Shown: positions 54,457 to 63,259, counted from the first letter of the stretch. The stretch is 64,000 nucleotides of DNA from Chryseobacterium sp. Leaf201 (GCF_001421435.1 NZ_LMKA01000101.1:47090-111089), one strand, 5' to 3'. A program made the numbers and translations. The notes: generated from the sequence alone by a model not told the origin.

Positions 54457-55698
54457 ATGCAAGAACCTTCATTAGCTGCCAAAGCAAAGCTTATCTTTTC
54501 CATTCCCGTTATTATTTCCGCTCTGGGATACTTTGTAGACATTTATGATCTTCTGCTGTTCGGTATTGTAAGAATCCCGAGCCTTAAAGCATTAGGCCTG
54601 AATCCGGATACCGACGGAACGTTTATTCTCAACTGCCAGATGATCGGCCTGCTTATCGGCGGTGTGTTCTGGGGCATTTTCGGCGATAAGAAGGGAAGGC
54701 TTTCCGTGCTTTTCGGGTCTATCCTGGTGTATTCTTTAGCCAACATTGCCTGCGGTTTCCTGCCGTATTTTCCGGAGGAGCATCTGGTGTATCAGTATGC
54801 CGGATTACGGTTCATTGCAGGCATTGGCCTTGCCGGGGAGCTCGGGGCCGGAATAACGCTTGTTTCCGAAAGCCTGCCGAAGAATCTGCGGGCCATCGGG
54901 ACTTCCGTAGTCGCCGGTTTCGGACTGATGGGTGCCGTGGTTGCCCAGCTTACCGTAGAATTAGCCGGCGGCTGGAATATTTCATACATCATCGGCGGAA
55001 TTTTAGGGATTATGCTTCTGTTCTTAAGGATCAGCGTTTCAGAATCGGGGATTTATAAAAATATAGAGTACCAATCAGTTTCCAAAGGGAACTTTCTTTC
55101 CTTCTTTACCAATAAAGACCGCCTCGTACGGTACCTGAAATGCATTGCCGTTGGGCTGCCGACCTGGTTCTGCATCGGGATTCTGGCCGTTCTTGCCAAT
55201 CAGTTCGCTCCCGAACTGGGAATCAGAGACCTTGATCCCGGCAAAGCCATCATGTGGGCCTATGTAGGGATTTCAGTAGGCGATTTGCTGAGCGGGTTCA
55301 TTTCCCATGCTTTAAAATCCCGTAAAATGGCTATTTTCTATATGTTGGTTTTTACCATTGTAGGAGCAGGCGTAATGCTTTTCGGCAATACCGACACAGA
55401 AACCAGATATTACTTTTTCTGCGTATGGCTGGGGCTGGGAACAGGATATTGGGCGATGTTTGTTACCCTGGCCGCAGAACAGTTCGGGACCAATATCCGG
55501 AACACGGCAACCACTACCGTTCCCAATATGGTGCGCGGCCTGGTTCCAGTCATGATCTTCGCATTTGATTTTTTTAAGCATAATTTTTCAGTAGTGGTAA
55601 GTGCGGCCATTGTAGGGGCTGTTGTCTTCGGGCTGGCCTTTTACGCTTCCCTCACCATCTCCGAAACCCATGACAAAGACCTTGAATTTACAGAATAA
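54457..55698 (+). CDS. MFS transporter
   Basis: A 413-residue major facilitator with about 12 helices. The first helix pair holds FVDIYDLLLFGIV, the loop 2-3 signature is GIFGDKKGRLSVLFGS near residue 72, and helix 4-5 has GIGLAGELGAGITLVSESLPK near residue 120. It looks like a metabolite:H+ symporter of the sugar/acid group, and the substrate is unknown. It is divergent from the RiPP operon, so a link to export of its peptide is possible but not supported by motif. Confidence 0.82.
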   Translation: MQEPSLAAKAKLIFSIPVIISALGYFVDIYDLLLFGIVRIPSLKALGLNPDTDGTFILNCQMIGLLIGGVFWGIFGDKKGRLSVLFGSILVYSLANIACGFLPYFPEEHLVYQYAGLRFIAGIGLAGELGAGITLVSESLPKNLRAIGTSVVAGFGLMGAVVAQLTVELAGGWNISYIIGGILGIMLLFLRISVSESGIYKNIEYQSVSKGNFLSFFTNKDRLVRYLKCIAVGLPTWFCIGILAVLANQFAPELGIRDLDPGKAIMWAYVGISVGDLLSGFISHALKSRKMAIFYMLVFTIVGAGVMLFGNTDTETRYYFFCVWLGLGTGYWAMFVTLAAEQFGTNIRNTATTTVPNMVRGLVPVMIFAFDFFKHNFSVVVSAAIVGAVVFGLAFYASLTISETHDKDLEFTE

Positions 55699-55796
55699 TT
55701 TCAGGTGTTTAAGAAATAAATAAGCCGATGCTGCGTTTAATAAATGAATAAGTTCAACAAAATAAATAAATTATAAAAATTACATTAAATTATGCT

Positions 55797-55824
55797 TTGA
55801 ATAATTAATATTTGTTTAACTTTG
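55797..55824 (+). promoter_or_regulatory. Promoter of the Cys-rich peptide gene
   Basis: TTG at 55797-55799 and TAACTTTG at 55817-55824, 17-bp spacer, about 40 bp ahead of the ATG. Confidence 0.65.
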
Positions 55825-55863
55825 AAATAACCAAATTATAATATTAATCAAAAACAAGTCACA

Positions 55864-56058
55864 ATGCAGAACAACATTTTAAAGAACGCCAAGAAACTTA
55901 GAAAAGAAGATCTGAAAAATATTGTAGGAGGTGTAGGAAAAGGAGGTTCATTAGGTACGCCGGATCTTTCACTTTGCGGATGCAGCTGTACAGGAGCCGT
56001 TACCGGACCTAAGTACTGCTCAACGTATATCGCCTGTCCACAGGTTATTACCTGCTAA
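55864..56058 (+). CDS. Orphan Cys-rich double-glycine leader peptide (bacteriocin/RiPP-like)
   Basis: A 64-residue peptide. Leader MQNNILKNAKKLRKEDLKN ends IVGG at residue 23, with the L-x-K-x-D/E-L-x-x-I-x-GG pattern. The core (GVGKGGSLGTPDLSLCGCSC ... GPKYCSTYIACPQVITC) contains six Cys and several Ser/Thr. No modification, protease or export gene sits next to it; its own promoter and terminator make it monocistronic. It resembles the small bacteriocin-like peptides annotated in Chryseobacterium. Which maturase, if any, acts on it is unknown. Confidence 0.82.
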   Translation: MQNNILKNAKKLRKEDLKNIVGGVGKGGSLGTPDLSLCGCSCTGAVTGPKYCSTYIACPQVITC

Positions 56059-56111
56059 CAGAATATTCAGAATTATTTCAACAAGAAATAAACATTTCCA
56101 CATTTAATACG

Positions 56112-56144
56112 CAAAAGCCTTTCGGATCTTCCGGGAGGTTTTTG
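56112..56144 (+). terminator. Terminator of the Cys-rich peptide gene
   Basis: CAAAAGCCTTTCGGA / TCCGGGAGGTTTTTG stem with G-U pairs, loop TCT, T-run inside the 3' arm. Confidence 0.75.
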
Positions 56145-56202
56145 TAATTTCTGTCAGGGCAGTTAACCGCTTTACAGATTTATATTTTCTGTTTATTTTT
56201 GG

Positions 56203-56272
56203 GAGCTGTTTCCCGCTTTCCATTGCAATCTTTTTTTTCAAAAAAGGATTTTCATTACAATCGGGGCTAGGC
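56203..56272 (+). repeat. Dispersed intergenic repeat, copy B
   Basis: Near-identical to 37089-37157: GAGCTGTTTCCCGCTTTCC, TGCAATC, T-run/A-run hairpin AATCTTTTTTTT / AAAAAAGGATT, then ACAATCGGGGCTAGG. Confidence 0.8.
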
Positions 56273-56324
56273 GTAGGGTGGGATCAAAACCATTCTGAAT
56301 GATACTTCTTTCAGGAAAACAGGA

Positions 56325-57629
56325 TCACACATCCGAAAAGCTTTGATCACAGTCAGCATCATACCGGCTGTTTTTCGCCTCACCGATTTTCTGTCCGGAA
56401 TAAATGCTGTTGCGGCCGGAAAAAAGATAAGAAACTACGCAGGCAATACCCACATACACGCCGCATTCTGCCCCGAATAATTCAATGCCCATCAGCAGGC
56501 AGGCAAGCGGCGTATTGGTAGCCCCGGCAAAAACAGCAACAAATCCCATTCCGGCCAATAAACCGAACGGAAGCGGGATAAACAACGAAAGCGCACTGCC
56601 CAAAGTAGCCCCGATAAAGAACAGCGGGGTCACTTCTCCGCCCTTAAAGCCCGCAGAAAGGGTAACGACGGTAAACATCATTTTTAAAGCAAAATCCCAG
56701 AGCGGAAGCTGTTTTTCAAAGGATTCTGATATCACCGGGATCCCCAAACCTATATACCGGGTGGTTCCCATGGCAAATACCAACACGGCTACAATAATTC
56801 CGCTTGTAACCGGACGGAACGGAGGATAACTGATCTTTAATCTGAAAAAGGCACTCATCCTGTGAAGGGATTGACTGAAAGCTGCCGCACAGATCCCGAA
56901 AATAATCCCTGCCAGGACACTGTATACAACAGGCAGAAATCCAAGGTCAGGAATCTTGTCAATGTGATAATGCGTGTGCCGGGCACCCCAGAAATCAGTG
57001 GTAATGTCAGCAAGCACTGCCGATGCAAAAGCCGGGAAAATAGCCCGGTAGCGGATTTTTCCCGCGAGAAATACTTCAAGCCCGAAGACCGCACCGGCCA
57101 GCGGAGTCCCGAATACAGAACCGAAACCGGCAGCAACAGCAGCGATAATCAGGGTTCTTCTTTCATCCCGCATTAGCCTTAAAGGCCTGCTGATTTGAAA
57201 GGCAATGGCTCCGGCCATCTGGAGTGCCGTACCTTCACGGCCGGCCGAGCCTCCGAAAAAATGGGTGGCCATCGTTCCCAGGTAAACAAAAGGTGCCATT
57301 TTAAACGGAATTGTTTTTTCCGGATGATGGATGGTGTCAAGCAGCAGGTTATTGCCGGCCTCGACTTCTTGTCCGAAATAATGATACAGAAGCCCGGTCA
57401 GCAGACCCGCAACCGGTAACAGACCAATCAGCCAGAGGTGATGTTCCCTGAAATCCGTAGCCCATTGCAGTGACAGCAGGAAACCTGCAGAAGCCGATCC
57501 TACGGACAGCCCGATCATAAGGCTGATAAAGAGCCATTTAATGACATAAGGCAGCGCCGGGTATTTCCTGAAGAAAAAACGGATATGGAATCTTGCTTTA
57601 TGGCTTACTGTTTTCTGATGTTTAGGCAT
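56325..57629 (-). CDS. CLC-F-type fluoride/proton antiporter
   Basis: A 434-residue CLC protein from ATG 57629; a TTG at 57644 lies in the riboswitch expression platform. Motifs: HFFGGSAGREGTALQMAGAI near residue 128, GSVFGTPLAGAVFGLEV near residue 170, and FKGGEVTPLFFIGATLGSA near residue 332. The GREGT form in place of GREGP is typical of the CLC-F fluoride exporters. A fluoride riboswitch directly upstream makes the substrate assignment strong. It expels fluoride in exchange for protons at the inner membrane. Confidence 0.9.
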   Translation of the reverse strand: MPKHQKTVSHKARFHIRFFFRKYPALPYVIKWLFISLMIGLSVGSASAGFLLSLQWATDFREHHLWLIGLLPVAGLLTGLLYHYFGQEVEAGNNLLLDTIHHPEKTIPFKMAPFVYLGTMATHFFGGSAGREGTALQMAGAIAFQISRPLRLMRDERRTLIIAAVAAGFGSVFGTPLAGAVFGLEVFLAGKIRYRAIFPAFASAVLADITTDFWGARHTHYHIDKIPDLGFLPVVYSVLAGIIFGICAAAFSQSLHRMSAFFRLKISYPPFRPVTSGIIVAVLVFAMGTTRYIGLGIPVISESFEKQLPLWDFALKMMFTVVTLSAGFKGGEVTPLFFIGATLGSALSLFIPLPFGLLAGMGFVAVFAGATNTPLACLLMGIELFGAECGVYVGIACVVSYLFSGRNSIYSGQKIGEAKNSRYDADCDQSFSDV

Positions 57630-57634
57630 AATTT

Positions 57635-57670
57635 CCTGATTCAATTACTGTTCATAATCTCTTAATCAGG
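57635..57670 (-). promoter_or_regulatory. Riboswitch expression platform (start-site sequestration)
   Basis: CCTGATT at the riboswitch 3' end (57664-57670) is complementary to AATCAGG (57635-57641), which lies 5 bases before the ATG at 57629 and contains the AGG ribosome site. When fluoride stabilises the aptamer helix CAGG/CCTG, the same CCTG is taken away and the start region is freed. Confidence 0.65.
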
Positions 57671-57728
57671 CGTCATCAGTCCCGTTGAAACAGGGCGGTT
57701 GGGTAAGGAAGAACACCATTTCCCTGTG
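57663..57728 (-). ncRNA. Fluoride riboswitch (crcB motif)
   Basis: Minus-strand sequence reads CAGGGAAATGGTGTTCTTCC, then TTACCCAACCGCCC, then GGGACTGATGACGCCTG: the conserved blocks GGNNATGG, AACCGCC and CTGATGACGCC of the crcB RNA in order and spacing. A -7 promoter element, TATCTTTG, lies at 57732-57739, directly upstream. It should turn on the CLC-F gene when fluoride rises. Confidence 0.93.
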
Positions 57729-57775
57729 TTGCAAAGATAATCTTTTTACAATAATTATTTTTATTCCGGTACATG

Positions 57776-58456
57776 TTAACGGTTTATTACCCTCCAGATA
57801 AAATCTTCCTGTTCAGGACTTGCATTTTTAAACAGGGTAAATATCCTAACTGGTTCAGAATGCCCGGTCTCATTTTTTTCACCGGGTAGTGCAACACCTG
57901 CTGTTTTGGTATAATTCTTCTCTATGATGAAAATTAAATCTTTGTTCTTCATTCCGAAAAAATGTAATATCCGGGTTTTATTATCATCCGTTTCATGCTC
58001 ATACTTTTTAGAATAATCCTTAATAAAATGGTCGATATCACTCTGCTTTACCTCATCATTAAAGAGCTCATAGCCAATGAGATTATTCTTAAGGTTAGAA
58101 AAAAGTGTAAAGCGTTTAAAATGCAGGTCTTCAAAAGTATACACCCCATCAGAATAAAGTTCCAACGCATAGGCTTTCCCGATAACCGGTCTGTTTTCTT
58201 CGTCCGGTTGTCCGGAATGTATATCAAATTCAGAACCGTATCTTGTTGTTTTATTTTTGTCAAAATTCTGTAGTGAAGTCAGTATAGTATTGTCCTGCTG
58301 TTTATATTGAGCATTATCATTGTTAATTATTGTACGGATAAATAATTCTCTTGCGTTGCTCTCTTCATCAAGAAGATCAAATTTAATTGAATCCGGCGGT
58401 TGCGAGTAAAACTGCAGAGAAATAAGAAGGAACAGTATGATTTTAATTTTCAGCAT
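57776..58456 (-). CDS. Secreted protein of unknown function
   Basis: A 226-residue protein with a signal peptide (MLKIKIILFLLISLQFYSQ). The mature part (DLLDEESNARELFIRTIIN, ILHFFGMKNKDLIFIIEKNY) shows no family I recognise. The start is 6 bp after the sugar-phosphate-isomerase-like gene stop, so the two are co-transcribed. Confidence 0.7.
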   Translation of the reverse strand: MLKIKIILFLLISLQFYSQPPDSIKFDLLDEESNARELFIRTIINNDNAQYKQQDNTILTSLQNFDKNKTTRYGSEFDIHSGQPDEENRPVIGKAYALELYSDGVYTFEDLHFKRFTLFSNLKNNLIGYELFNDEVKQSDIDHFIKDYSKKYEHETDDNKTRILHFFGMKNKDLIFIIEKNYTKTAGVALPGEKNETGHSEPVRIFTLFKNASPEQEDFIWRVINR

Positions 58457-58462
58457 AAAGGT

Positions 58463-59335
58463 TTATTTATAGAAAAAGCTGTTTTCTGTAATGTAGTCAC
58501 GGCTTATTTTGATACTCTCGAAAATATCTTTGTCACTCGAGTCCTGCTCCAGGAACCAGTAATCCAGGCCTGCCTTTCCCCCGGCTTCAAAGATCCTTTT
58601 AAAATTAATGGTTCCTTTTCCGATTTCGGCAAAATCCTTCGACCCGGCTTTCATATCCTTAACATGCCATAAGGGGAATCTTTTCGGATATTTTTCAAAA
58701 TAAGCCAGCGGATCGAATCCTGCTTTTGAAATCCAGTAGAGGTCAAGCTCCATTTTTACCAGCTCAGGGGATGAACTGTCCAGAATATAGTCATACACAA
58801 CCTGCCGGTCATCAAACTTTTCAAATTCAAAATCATGGTTGTGGTAAGCCATCTGGATTCCTGCCTGTTTGGTGATTTCACCGGACCGGTTGAGCAGTTC
58901 AGGGAGTTTCCGGTAATTATTTACTGTCCGCTCTTCAGGAAAAAGATAAGAGCAGACCATATATTTTGCCCCGATTGCCTGCAGATCCTCCACCGACTGT
59001 TCCCAGCTGTTTAAAAGCGTTCCCTTTTCGGAATGGAGAATCCCGCTCGTGTGGTGCGAACTGACTACCTTCAGTCCTGTATTTTTTAAAATGGCCTGAA
59101 ATTCATTTTTGGTTTTTCCGAAGAAGGTTCCGTTGTATCCGTAGATTTCAAGCGTTGTAAAGCCCGAACCTGCCAATCTTTCCAGTGTTTTTTCCAGATC
59201 TTCCGAAATTGCATCCCGGACGGTGTATAACTGTATTCCCAATGTTTTTTTTCTGTTTTTGAAATTTGTGATCCCGCAGGAATACAGGCCCAAGAATCCC
59301 AGCGAGGACAGCTGTATAAAATCTCTTCTGTGCAT
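58463..59335 (-). CDS. Sugar phosphate isomerase/epimerase-like TIM-barrel protein
   Basis: A 290-residue AP-endonuclease-2-type TIM barrel with an N-terminal signal (RRDFIQLSSLGFLGLYSC, twin-Arg and a lipobox-like Cys 19), so it is probably exported. Metal-site strands: LGIQLYTVRDAI, LEIYGYNG, VVSSHHTS, MAYHNHDFEF, MELDLYWISKAG, LWHVKDMK. Members isomerise or epimerise sugars; the exact substrate is unknown. It is followed by an unknown secreted protein and preceded (4 bp) by a thioesterase gene. Confidence 0.85.
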   Translation of the reverse strand: MHRRDFIQLSSLGFLGLYSCGITNFKNRKKTLGIQLYTVRDAISEDLEKTLERLAGSGFTTLEIYGYNGTFFGKTKNEFQAILKNTGLKVVSSHHTSGILHSEKGTLLNSWEQSVEDLQAIGAKYMVCSYLFPEERTVNNYRKLPELLNRSGEITKQAGIQMAYHNHDFEFEKFDDRQVVYDYILDSSSPELVKMELDLYWISKAGFDPLAYFEKYPKRFPLWHVKDMKAGSKDFAEIGKGTINFKRIFEAGGKAGLDYWFLEQDSSDKDIFESIKISRDYITENSFFYK

Positions 59336-59339
59336 TTAT

Positions 59340-59807
59340 TTATAAAAAAGGTTTCATTTCATCTTCAATCTGCGTTCTGAGCTCCATCAGGCGGATGGCA
59401 TAATGCTCGTTCTGCCGGTCTTCTTCAGTTTCGGGGATCCATTTCGGTACCGGAAGCTTTTTGCCGTTTTCATCCACCGCTACAAAAACAATAATGCAGT
59501 GGGTTTTTTTATCAAAAGTCGGCTGTTTCAGGTTTCGGGAAAAAACATTGATCGAAATATGCATGCTCGAAGAGCCGGTATAAATAACCTGGGCTTCCAC
59601 TTTTACAATTTCCCCGATCTTAATGGGCTCATAAAAACGGATGCCACCGACATATACCGTAACCGAATAATTGCCGCTCCAGGTGGTTGCACAGGCATAT
59701 CCGGCCTGGTCAATCCATTTCATTACACTGCCACCATGAACATTCCCTCCGTAGTTCACATCAGAAGGTTCGGAAATAAACTGGAAGGTAATCGGTTTGT
59801 TGTCCAT
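59340..59807 (-). CDS. Acyl-CoA thioesterase, hotdog fold (YciA/BACH type)
   Basis: A 155-residue hotdog-fold protein: VNYGGNVHGGSVMKWIDQAGYACA with the catalytic Asp/helix segment, SVTVYVGGIRFYEPIKIGE, and SSMHISINVFSRN. It hydrolyses acyl-CoA. A C-terminal helix (RQNEHYAIRLMELRTQIED) is longer than in E. coli YciA. It lies 4 bp ahead of the isomerase-like gene. Confidence 0.88.
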   Translation of the reverse strand: MDNKPITFQFISEPSDVNYGGNVHGGSVMKWIDQAGYACATTWSGNYSVTVYVGGIRFYEPIKIGEIVKVEAQVIYTGSSSMHISINVFSRNLKQPTFDKKTHCIIVFVAVDENGKKLPVPKWIPETEEDRQNEHYAIRLMELRTQIEDEMKPFL

Positions 59808-59861
59808 TTTTTAAATTTCAATAAAGATATTTAATAATTTTCAAAATCCTATATTTAAGCT

Positions 59862-59869
59862 TAATTTTG
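59862..59869 (+). promoter_or_regulatory. Promoter -7 element of the ArsC-like gene
   Basis: TAATTTTG 18 bp ahead of ATG 59888. Confidence 0.55.
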
Positions 59870-59887
59870 GAAATTAAATCATTATCA

Positions 59888-60232
59888 ATGAAAAAAGTAT
59901 TTTATCTCAATACATGCGATACCTGCAGAAAGATTCTTGGGCAGTTCAATTTAACGGGCTGGGAGCTTCGCGAAATTAAAAAAGAACCGATTACCAAAGA
60001 GGAACTGGAGGCCATGCACAGCATTACGCAGTCTTATGAAGCACTGATCAATAAAAAATCAACACAGATTAAATTAAGGGAACTTGATCTGAAGACTTTG
60101 GAGGAAAATGATTTTAAAGAAATGCTTCTGGACCATTACACCTTTTTAAAGCGTCCTGTATTTCTTACGGATGACCATATTTTTATCGGCAACGACAAAA
60201 AAAACCTGGAAGCCCTGAAAGCTTTTTTCTAA
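59888..60232 (+). CDS. ArsC/Spx-family thioredoxin-fold reductase
   Basis: A 114-residue protein from ATG 59888; a TTG at 59867 lies on the promoter. It has a CxxC motif (LNTCDTCRKIL, Cys 10 and 13) and the C-terminal pattern KRPVFLTDDHIFIGNDKKNL (RP motif of ArsC-family proteins). Such Bacteroidota members are annotated as arsenate reductase-like, though the classical arsenate Arg triad cannot be confirmed here. It could also act as a Spx-type regulator or general thiol reductase. Confidence 0.82.
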   Translation: MKKVFYLNTCDTCRKILGQFNLTGWELREIKKEPITKEELEAMHSITQSYEALINKKSTQIKLRELDLKTLEENDFKEMLLDHYTFLKRPVFLTDDHIFIGNDKKNLEALKAFF

Positions 60233-60419
60233 AGGAACCGCAGAGTAGCAGGAAACAGTAAACCGGTTATTTGTTGTATGCAGGTGTGTTACAGCTGAGG
60301 TTACAATGAAGCACGGCCGCAGATGAATCGGTTTCCTCCTGATACATGTGAATATTCTGCCTGAAAGATAAGATGTACATACTGTACTTTACTTTATCTG
60401 ATCAAGTGCCGGCATAAAT

Positions 60420-60443
60420 AAAGTGGACTGTAAAAAGTCCACT
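60420..60443 (-). terminator. Terminator of the DUF3060 gene
   Basis: AGTGGACT / AGTCCACT with a TTTTAC loop, followed by TTATTTAT; it starts at the stop codon. Confidence 0.7.
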
Positions 60444-60810
60444 ATCTTTTTTGTACACCGTTGCCCACTCCCGTAATAGAAACAGCAGGTTTTCCTGTTT
60501 TGGTAGGTGCTGTGTTATAAAATACCTTATTATCTGTTCCTTCAATTATGATACGGGATACCTTATCGGTATACACCTTATTGCCGGAACCGGATACTGT
60601 AAGCCTGGCTACCTGGCCGTTAATCGTAATTGCATTTTCAACGCCTGCAATCACGGCATTTCCGCCATCTGAAGAATAGGTCTTTGTGTTTCCTACACCG
60701 TTAACTTCAATACTTTTCCCGTTCTGGCTGCTTGTCCCGGTTTGGGCACCTGCCCAATGTAAACCGATGAAAAAAACCGAAACTGCCAATGCTTTTTTTA
60801 TGGTGTTCAT
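60442..60810 (-). CDS. DUF3060-domain exported protein
   Basis: A 122-residue protein with a signal peptide (ending GLHWAGAQ). It has repeated short beta strands IEVNGVGNTKTY, ITINGQVARLTVSGSGNKVY and IIIEGTDNKVFYNT, the Asn/Gly/Val-rich pattern of DUF3060 beta-helix-like proteins. The mature part is small, so it is likely a periplasmic or surface protein of unknown role. Confidence 0.8.
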   Translation of the reverse strand: MNTIKKALAVSVFFIGLHWAGAQTGTSSQNGKSIEVNGVGNTKTYSSDGGNAVIAGVENAITINGQVARLTVSGSGNKVYTDKVSRIIIEGTDNKVFYNTAPTKTGKPAVSITGVGNGVQKR

Positions 60811-61164
60811 ACGTATTTATTTAAAATGTGGTACTACAATTAAAATGCCACTGCATGTGGTTATAATAAATTTAAAGGAGACTTAACAGATTATGAAACA
60901 GCTTCTTGACCATTTTTCTGTGGTAATACCTTTGCTTTACGCATTTCTCTTGAGTTATGTAGATTATAAAGATTTCATCAGCATCGGTAAAAGTAAATTA
61001 TTGAGAATCAGTTTTTGAGATATTATTTAGAAAGTTTAAATAAGACTTAGTTTTTGTGGTACCTTTATTTCATTAAATTAATAACAGGAAACCGGTAACT
61101 GTAAATTAACATCGAAAAGAGTGCATGTAGTTTTCAATTATTGGTTTCCGCAAAAAAATAAAAT
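60811..61164. other. Gene-free 354-bp intergenic region
   Basis: AT-rich; I see no reading frame, clear hairpin or TAnnTTTG promoter pair. It must hold the divergent starts for the DUF3060 gene and the 61165 lipoprotein. Confidence 0.4.
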
Positions 61165-61602
61165 ATGAAAAAGCTTTTATTCATCTTAATACCTTTATTC
61201 ATAACTGTTTCATGTGACTCGCAGGTGGATTATTTGATTACGACAGAATATCTGTATAAAAATTCAACTGCTTCCAAAGTAAATATTGCTCTGTATGATG
61301 AGAATAGCATCCTGATAAAAACAATTGCGATAAACTCTCAACAGACTGAAATGGAATCATTCACCAGTGATGGTCCTGAAAATGGAATCATCAGGCCTTT
61401 TTCCAATAACAGTGCAGTTGTTGCGAAAGTGATCCTGAAGTTTGAAAGCACCAATAAGTGCATTACCTATATAAATAACCAGGGGCTGCTGGATTATAAA
61501 AATTATGATAATTACGATGATTCAATGGTGGATAAGAATGAAAACACCCTGTATTTTGACATAGGATCTGAGGAAGAAAACAGTTCAGTAAACTGTAACT
61601 AA
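61165..61602 (+). CDS. Small lipoprotein of unknown function
   Basis: A 145-residue lipoprotein (MKKLLFILIPLFITVSCDS, Cys 17). The mature part (VNIALYDENSILIKTIAI, NGIIRPFSNNSAVVAKVILKF) looks like a single beta-sandwich domain. No family recognised. It is monocistronic with a strong terminator. Confidence 0.72.
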   Translation: MKKLLFILIPLFITVSCDSQVDYLITTEYLYKNSTASKVNIALYDENSILIKTIAINSQQTEMESFTSDGPENGIIRPFSNNSAVVAKVILKFESTNKCITYINNQGLLDYKNYDNYDDSMVDKNENTLYFDIGSEEENSSVNCN

Positions 61603-61605
61603 AAC

Positions 61606-61642
61606 AAAATCCGTCTCACTTTGCAGTGCAGACGGATTTTTT
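61606..61642 (+). terminator. Terminator of the 61165 lipoprotein gene
   Basis: AAAATCCGTCT / AGACGGATTTT with loop CACTTTGCAGTGC (itself able to fold), followed by TT. Confidence 0.85.
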
Positions 61643-61686
61643 ATACTTTCAAGCCCTTTAACTTTTAGTAAGTCAGGATAACTTAA

Positions 61687-62763
61687 TTATACAAAAGGAG
61701 CTTTCACCACTTTTGCAGGAATATTCTTGTTTCTTACCTGGATAAAGATTTCAGAACCTAATTTAAAGTGAGGCTTATCTACATACGCTAACCCTAACCC
61801 GATTTTTTTCATCGGAGACTGTGTTCCTGAAGTTACTTTTCCAATCACATTGCCTTCAGCATCCACAACAGGGTAGTCGTGTCTCGGAACCCCTTTGTCA
61901 GTAAGCTCGAAGCCTACCAGTTTTCTGGTAATGCCTTCTTCTTTCTGCTTGGCAAAGGTATCTTTGGAAACAAAATCCTTATCGAATTTTGTAATCCATC
62001 CCAATCCTGCTTCAATCGGTGAAGTGGTATCATCAATATCATTTCCGTACAGACAGAATCCTTTTTCAAGTCTTAAGGTATCTCTTGACGCCAGTCCGCA
62101 AGGTACAATACCTTCCGTTTCGCCGGCTTCAATGATCGCATCCCAAAGTTTTTCAGCAGATTCATTTTTAAAATAAATCTCAAAACCTCCGCTTCCGGTA
62201 TAGCCTGTGTTTGAAATGATAACATCGCTCACTCCGGCAACAGAACCTACGGTAAAATTATAATAAGGAATTTCAGAAAGATTGGTTTCCGTCAGTTTCT
62301 GAAGGATTTCAGTCGCTTTCGGTCCCTGAACTGCCAGTAATGACATATCATCGGAAGCGTTCGTCATTTTTGCCCCGAACGTATTGTATTTTAAAATATG
62401 ATTCCAGTCTTTGTCGATATTTGAAGCATTCACTACCACAAAATATTTCTCATCTTCCATTTTGTAAACGATAAGGTCGTCCACAATACCTCCGTCTTCG
62501 TTCGGAAGGCATGAATACTGGGCTTTTCCGTTTTCAAGAGCATCTACGTTGTTGGTGGTAACAAACTGTAAAAGTTCTCTGGATCCCGGGCCTTCAATAA
62601 AAAACTGCCCCATGTGGGAAACATCAAAAATACCTGCTTTTTCCCTTACGGCAAAGTGTTCTTCAGTAACTCCGGAATATTGCACAGGCATTTCAAAACC
62701 TGCGAAAGGTACGATTTTAGCTCCCAAAGAAACATGTTTGTCGTACAGTGCTGTTTTCTTCAT
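61687..62763 (-). CDS. gcvT: Aminomethyltransferase (glycine cleavage T protein)
   Basis: A 358-residue THF-dependent enzyme: [22 protein letters not shown] near residue 20, [46 protein letters not shown] near residue 190, and [20 protein letters not shown]. It releases ammonia and makes methylene-THF in glycine cleavage. The other gcv genes are not in this window. No glycine riboswitch is possible in the 15-bp gap before it. Confidence 0.95.
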   Translation of the reverse strand: MKKTALYDKHVSLGAKIVPFAGFEMPVQYSGVTEEHFAVREKAGIFDVSHMGQFFIEGPGSRELLQFVTTNNVDALENGKAQYSCLPNEDGGIVDDLIVYKMEDEKYFVVVNASNIDKDWNHILKYNTFGAKMTNASDDMSLLAVQGPKATEILQKLTETNLSEIPYYNFTVGSVAGVSDVIISNTGYTGSGGFEIYFKNESAEKLWDAIIEAGETEGIVPCGLASRDTLRLEKGFCLYGNDIDDTTSPIEAGLGWITKFDKDFVSKDTFAKQKEEGITRKLVGFELTDKGVPRHDYPVVDAEGNVIGKVTSGTQSPMKKIGLGLAYVDKPHFKLGSEIFIQVRNKNIPAKVVKAPFV

Positions 62764-62778
62764 ATTTAATTTTTATTT

Positions 62779-63255
62779 CTATTGTTTAATTTTAAAACTT
62801 TCAAAAGCCTCCCTGAAAAGCTTCATATAATTTCCGTTCCAGTACTGCTTTTTACAGTTTACCGAGATCAGGAAAAGGTCCTTGTCTTTCTGGAAAACCC
62901 GGGTAAGCCAGACCAGCTTTTCTTTTTCGTCCGTATATTCGTAAAAATACTCCGTGTAGCCTTTTTTACCGTTTCTGCTGGTTACCTTTTTTTCATCGTC
63001 CGGAGACTGGTAAAGCGCTAGAATAAATTTTTTGGTTTCTGTTTTCGGCAGGTTCAGGCCGTGGTATTCTGAGATGGTGATGGCCCCGATATGGTTGTTA
63101 GGAAAAATGTTGACGATGTCATTATCATTGGTCACTTTCCATCCGTCCGGGAGCGTAACCGAGTAATTCGGGCTTTCATATACTTTTGTAGGGACCGATT
63201 GTGCAAAAAGGAAAAAACCGATACAGAAAAATAAGGCTGACAGTATTTTTTTCAT
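62779..63255 (-). CDS. Exported protein of unknown function
   Basis: A 158-residue protein from ATG 63255 (signal MKKILSALFFCIGFFLFAQS); an in-frame start at 63342 would overlap idi by over 80 bp and lacks a signal. The mature part (SPNYSVTLPDGWKVTNDND, GAITISEYHGLNLPKTE, LVWLTRVFQKDKDLFLISVNC) resembles the PsbP/MOG1-like beta-sheet proteins that start with YSV-LP-GW. Function unknown. It sits 4 bp after idi and 15 bp before gcvT. Confidence 0.72.
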   Translation of the reverse strand: MKKILSALFFCIGFFLFAQSVPTKVYESPNYSVTLPDGWKVTNDNDIVNIFPNNHIGAITISEYHGLNLPKTETKKFILALYQSPDDEKKVTSRNGKKGYTEYFYEYTDEKEKLVWLTRVFQKDKDLFLISVNCKKQYWNGNYMKLFREAFESFKIKQ

Positions 63256-63259
63256 CGTG

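Noticed and set aside
54457..55698. MFS protein as exporter of the graspetide
   Set aside because: Divergent transcription, metabolite-symporter-like sequence, and double-glycine leaders are normally handled by C39-peptidase ABC transporters, none of which is in the window.
62764..62778. Glycine riboswitch upstream of gcvT
   Set aside because: Only 15 bp separate gcvT from the preceding gene; no room for an aptamer.
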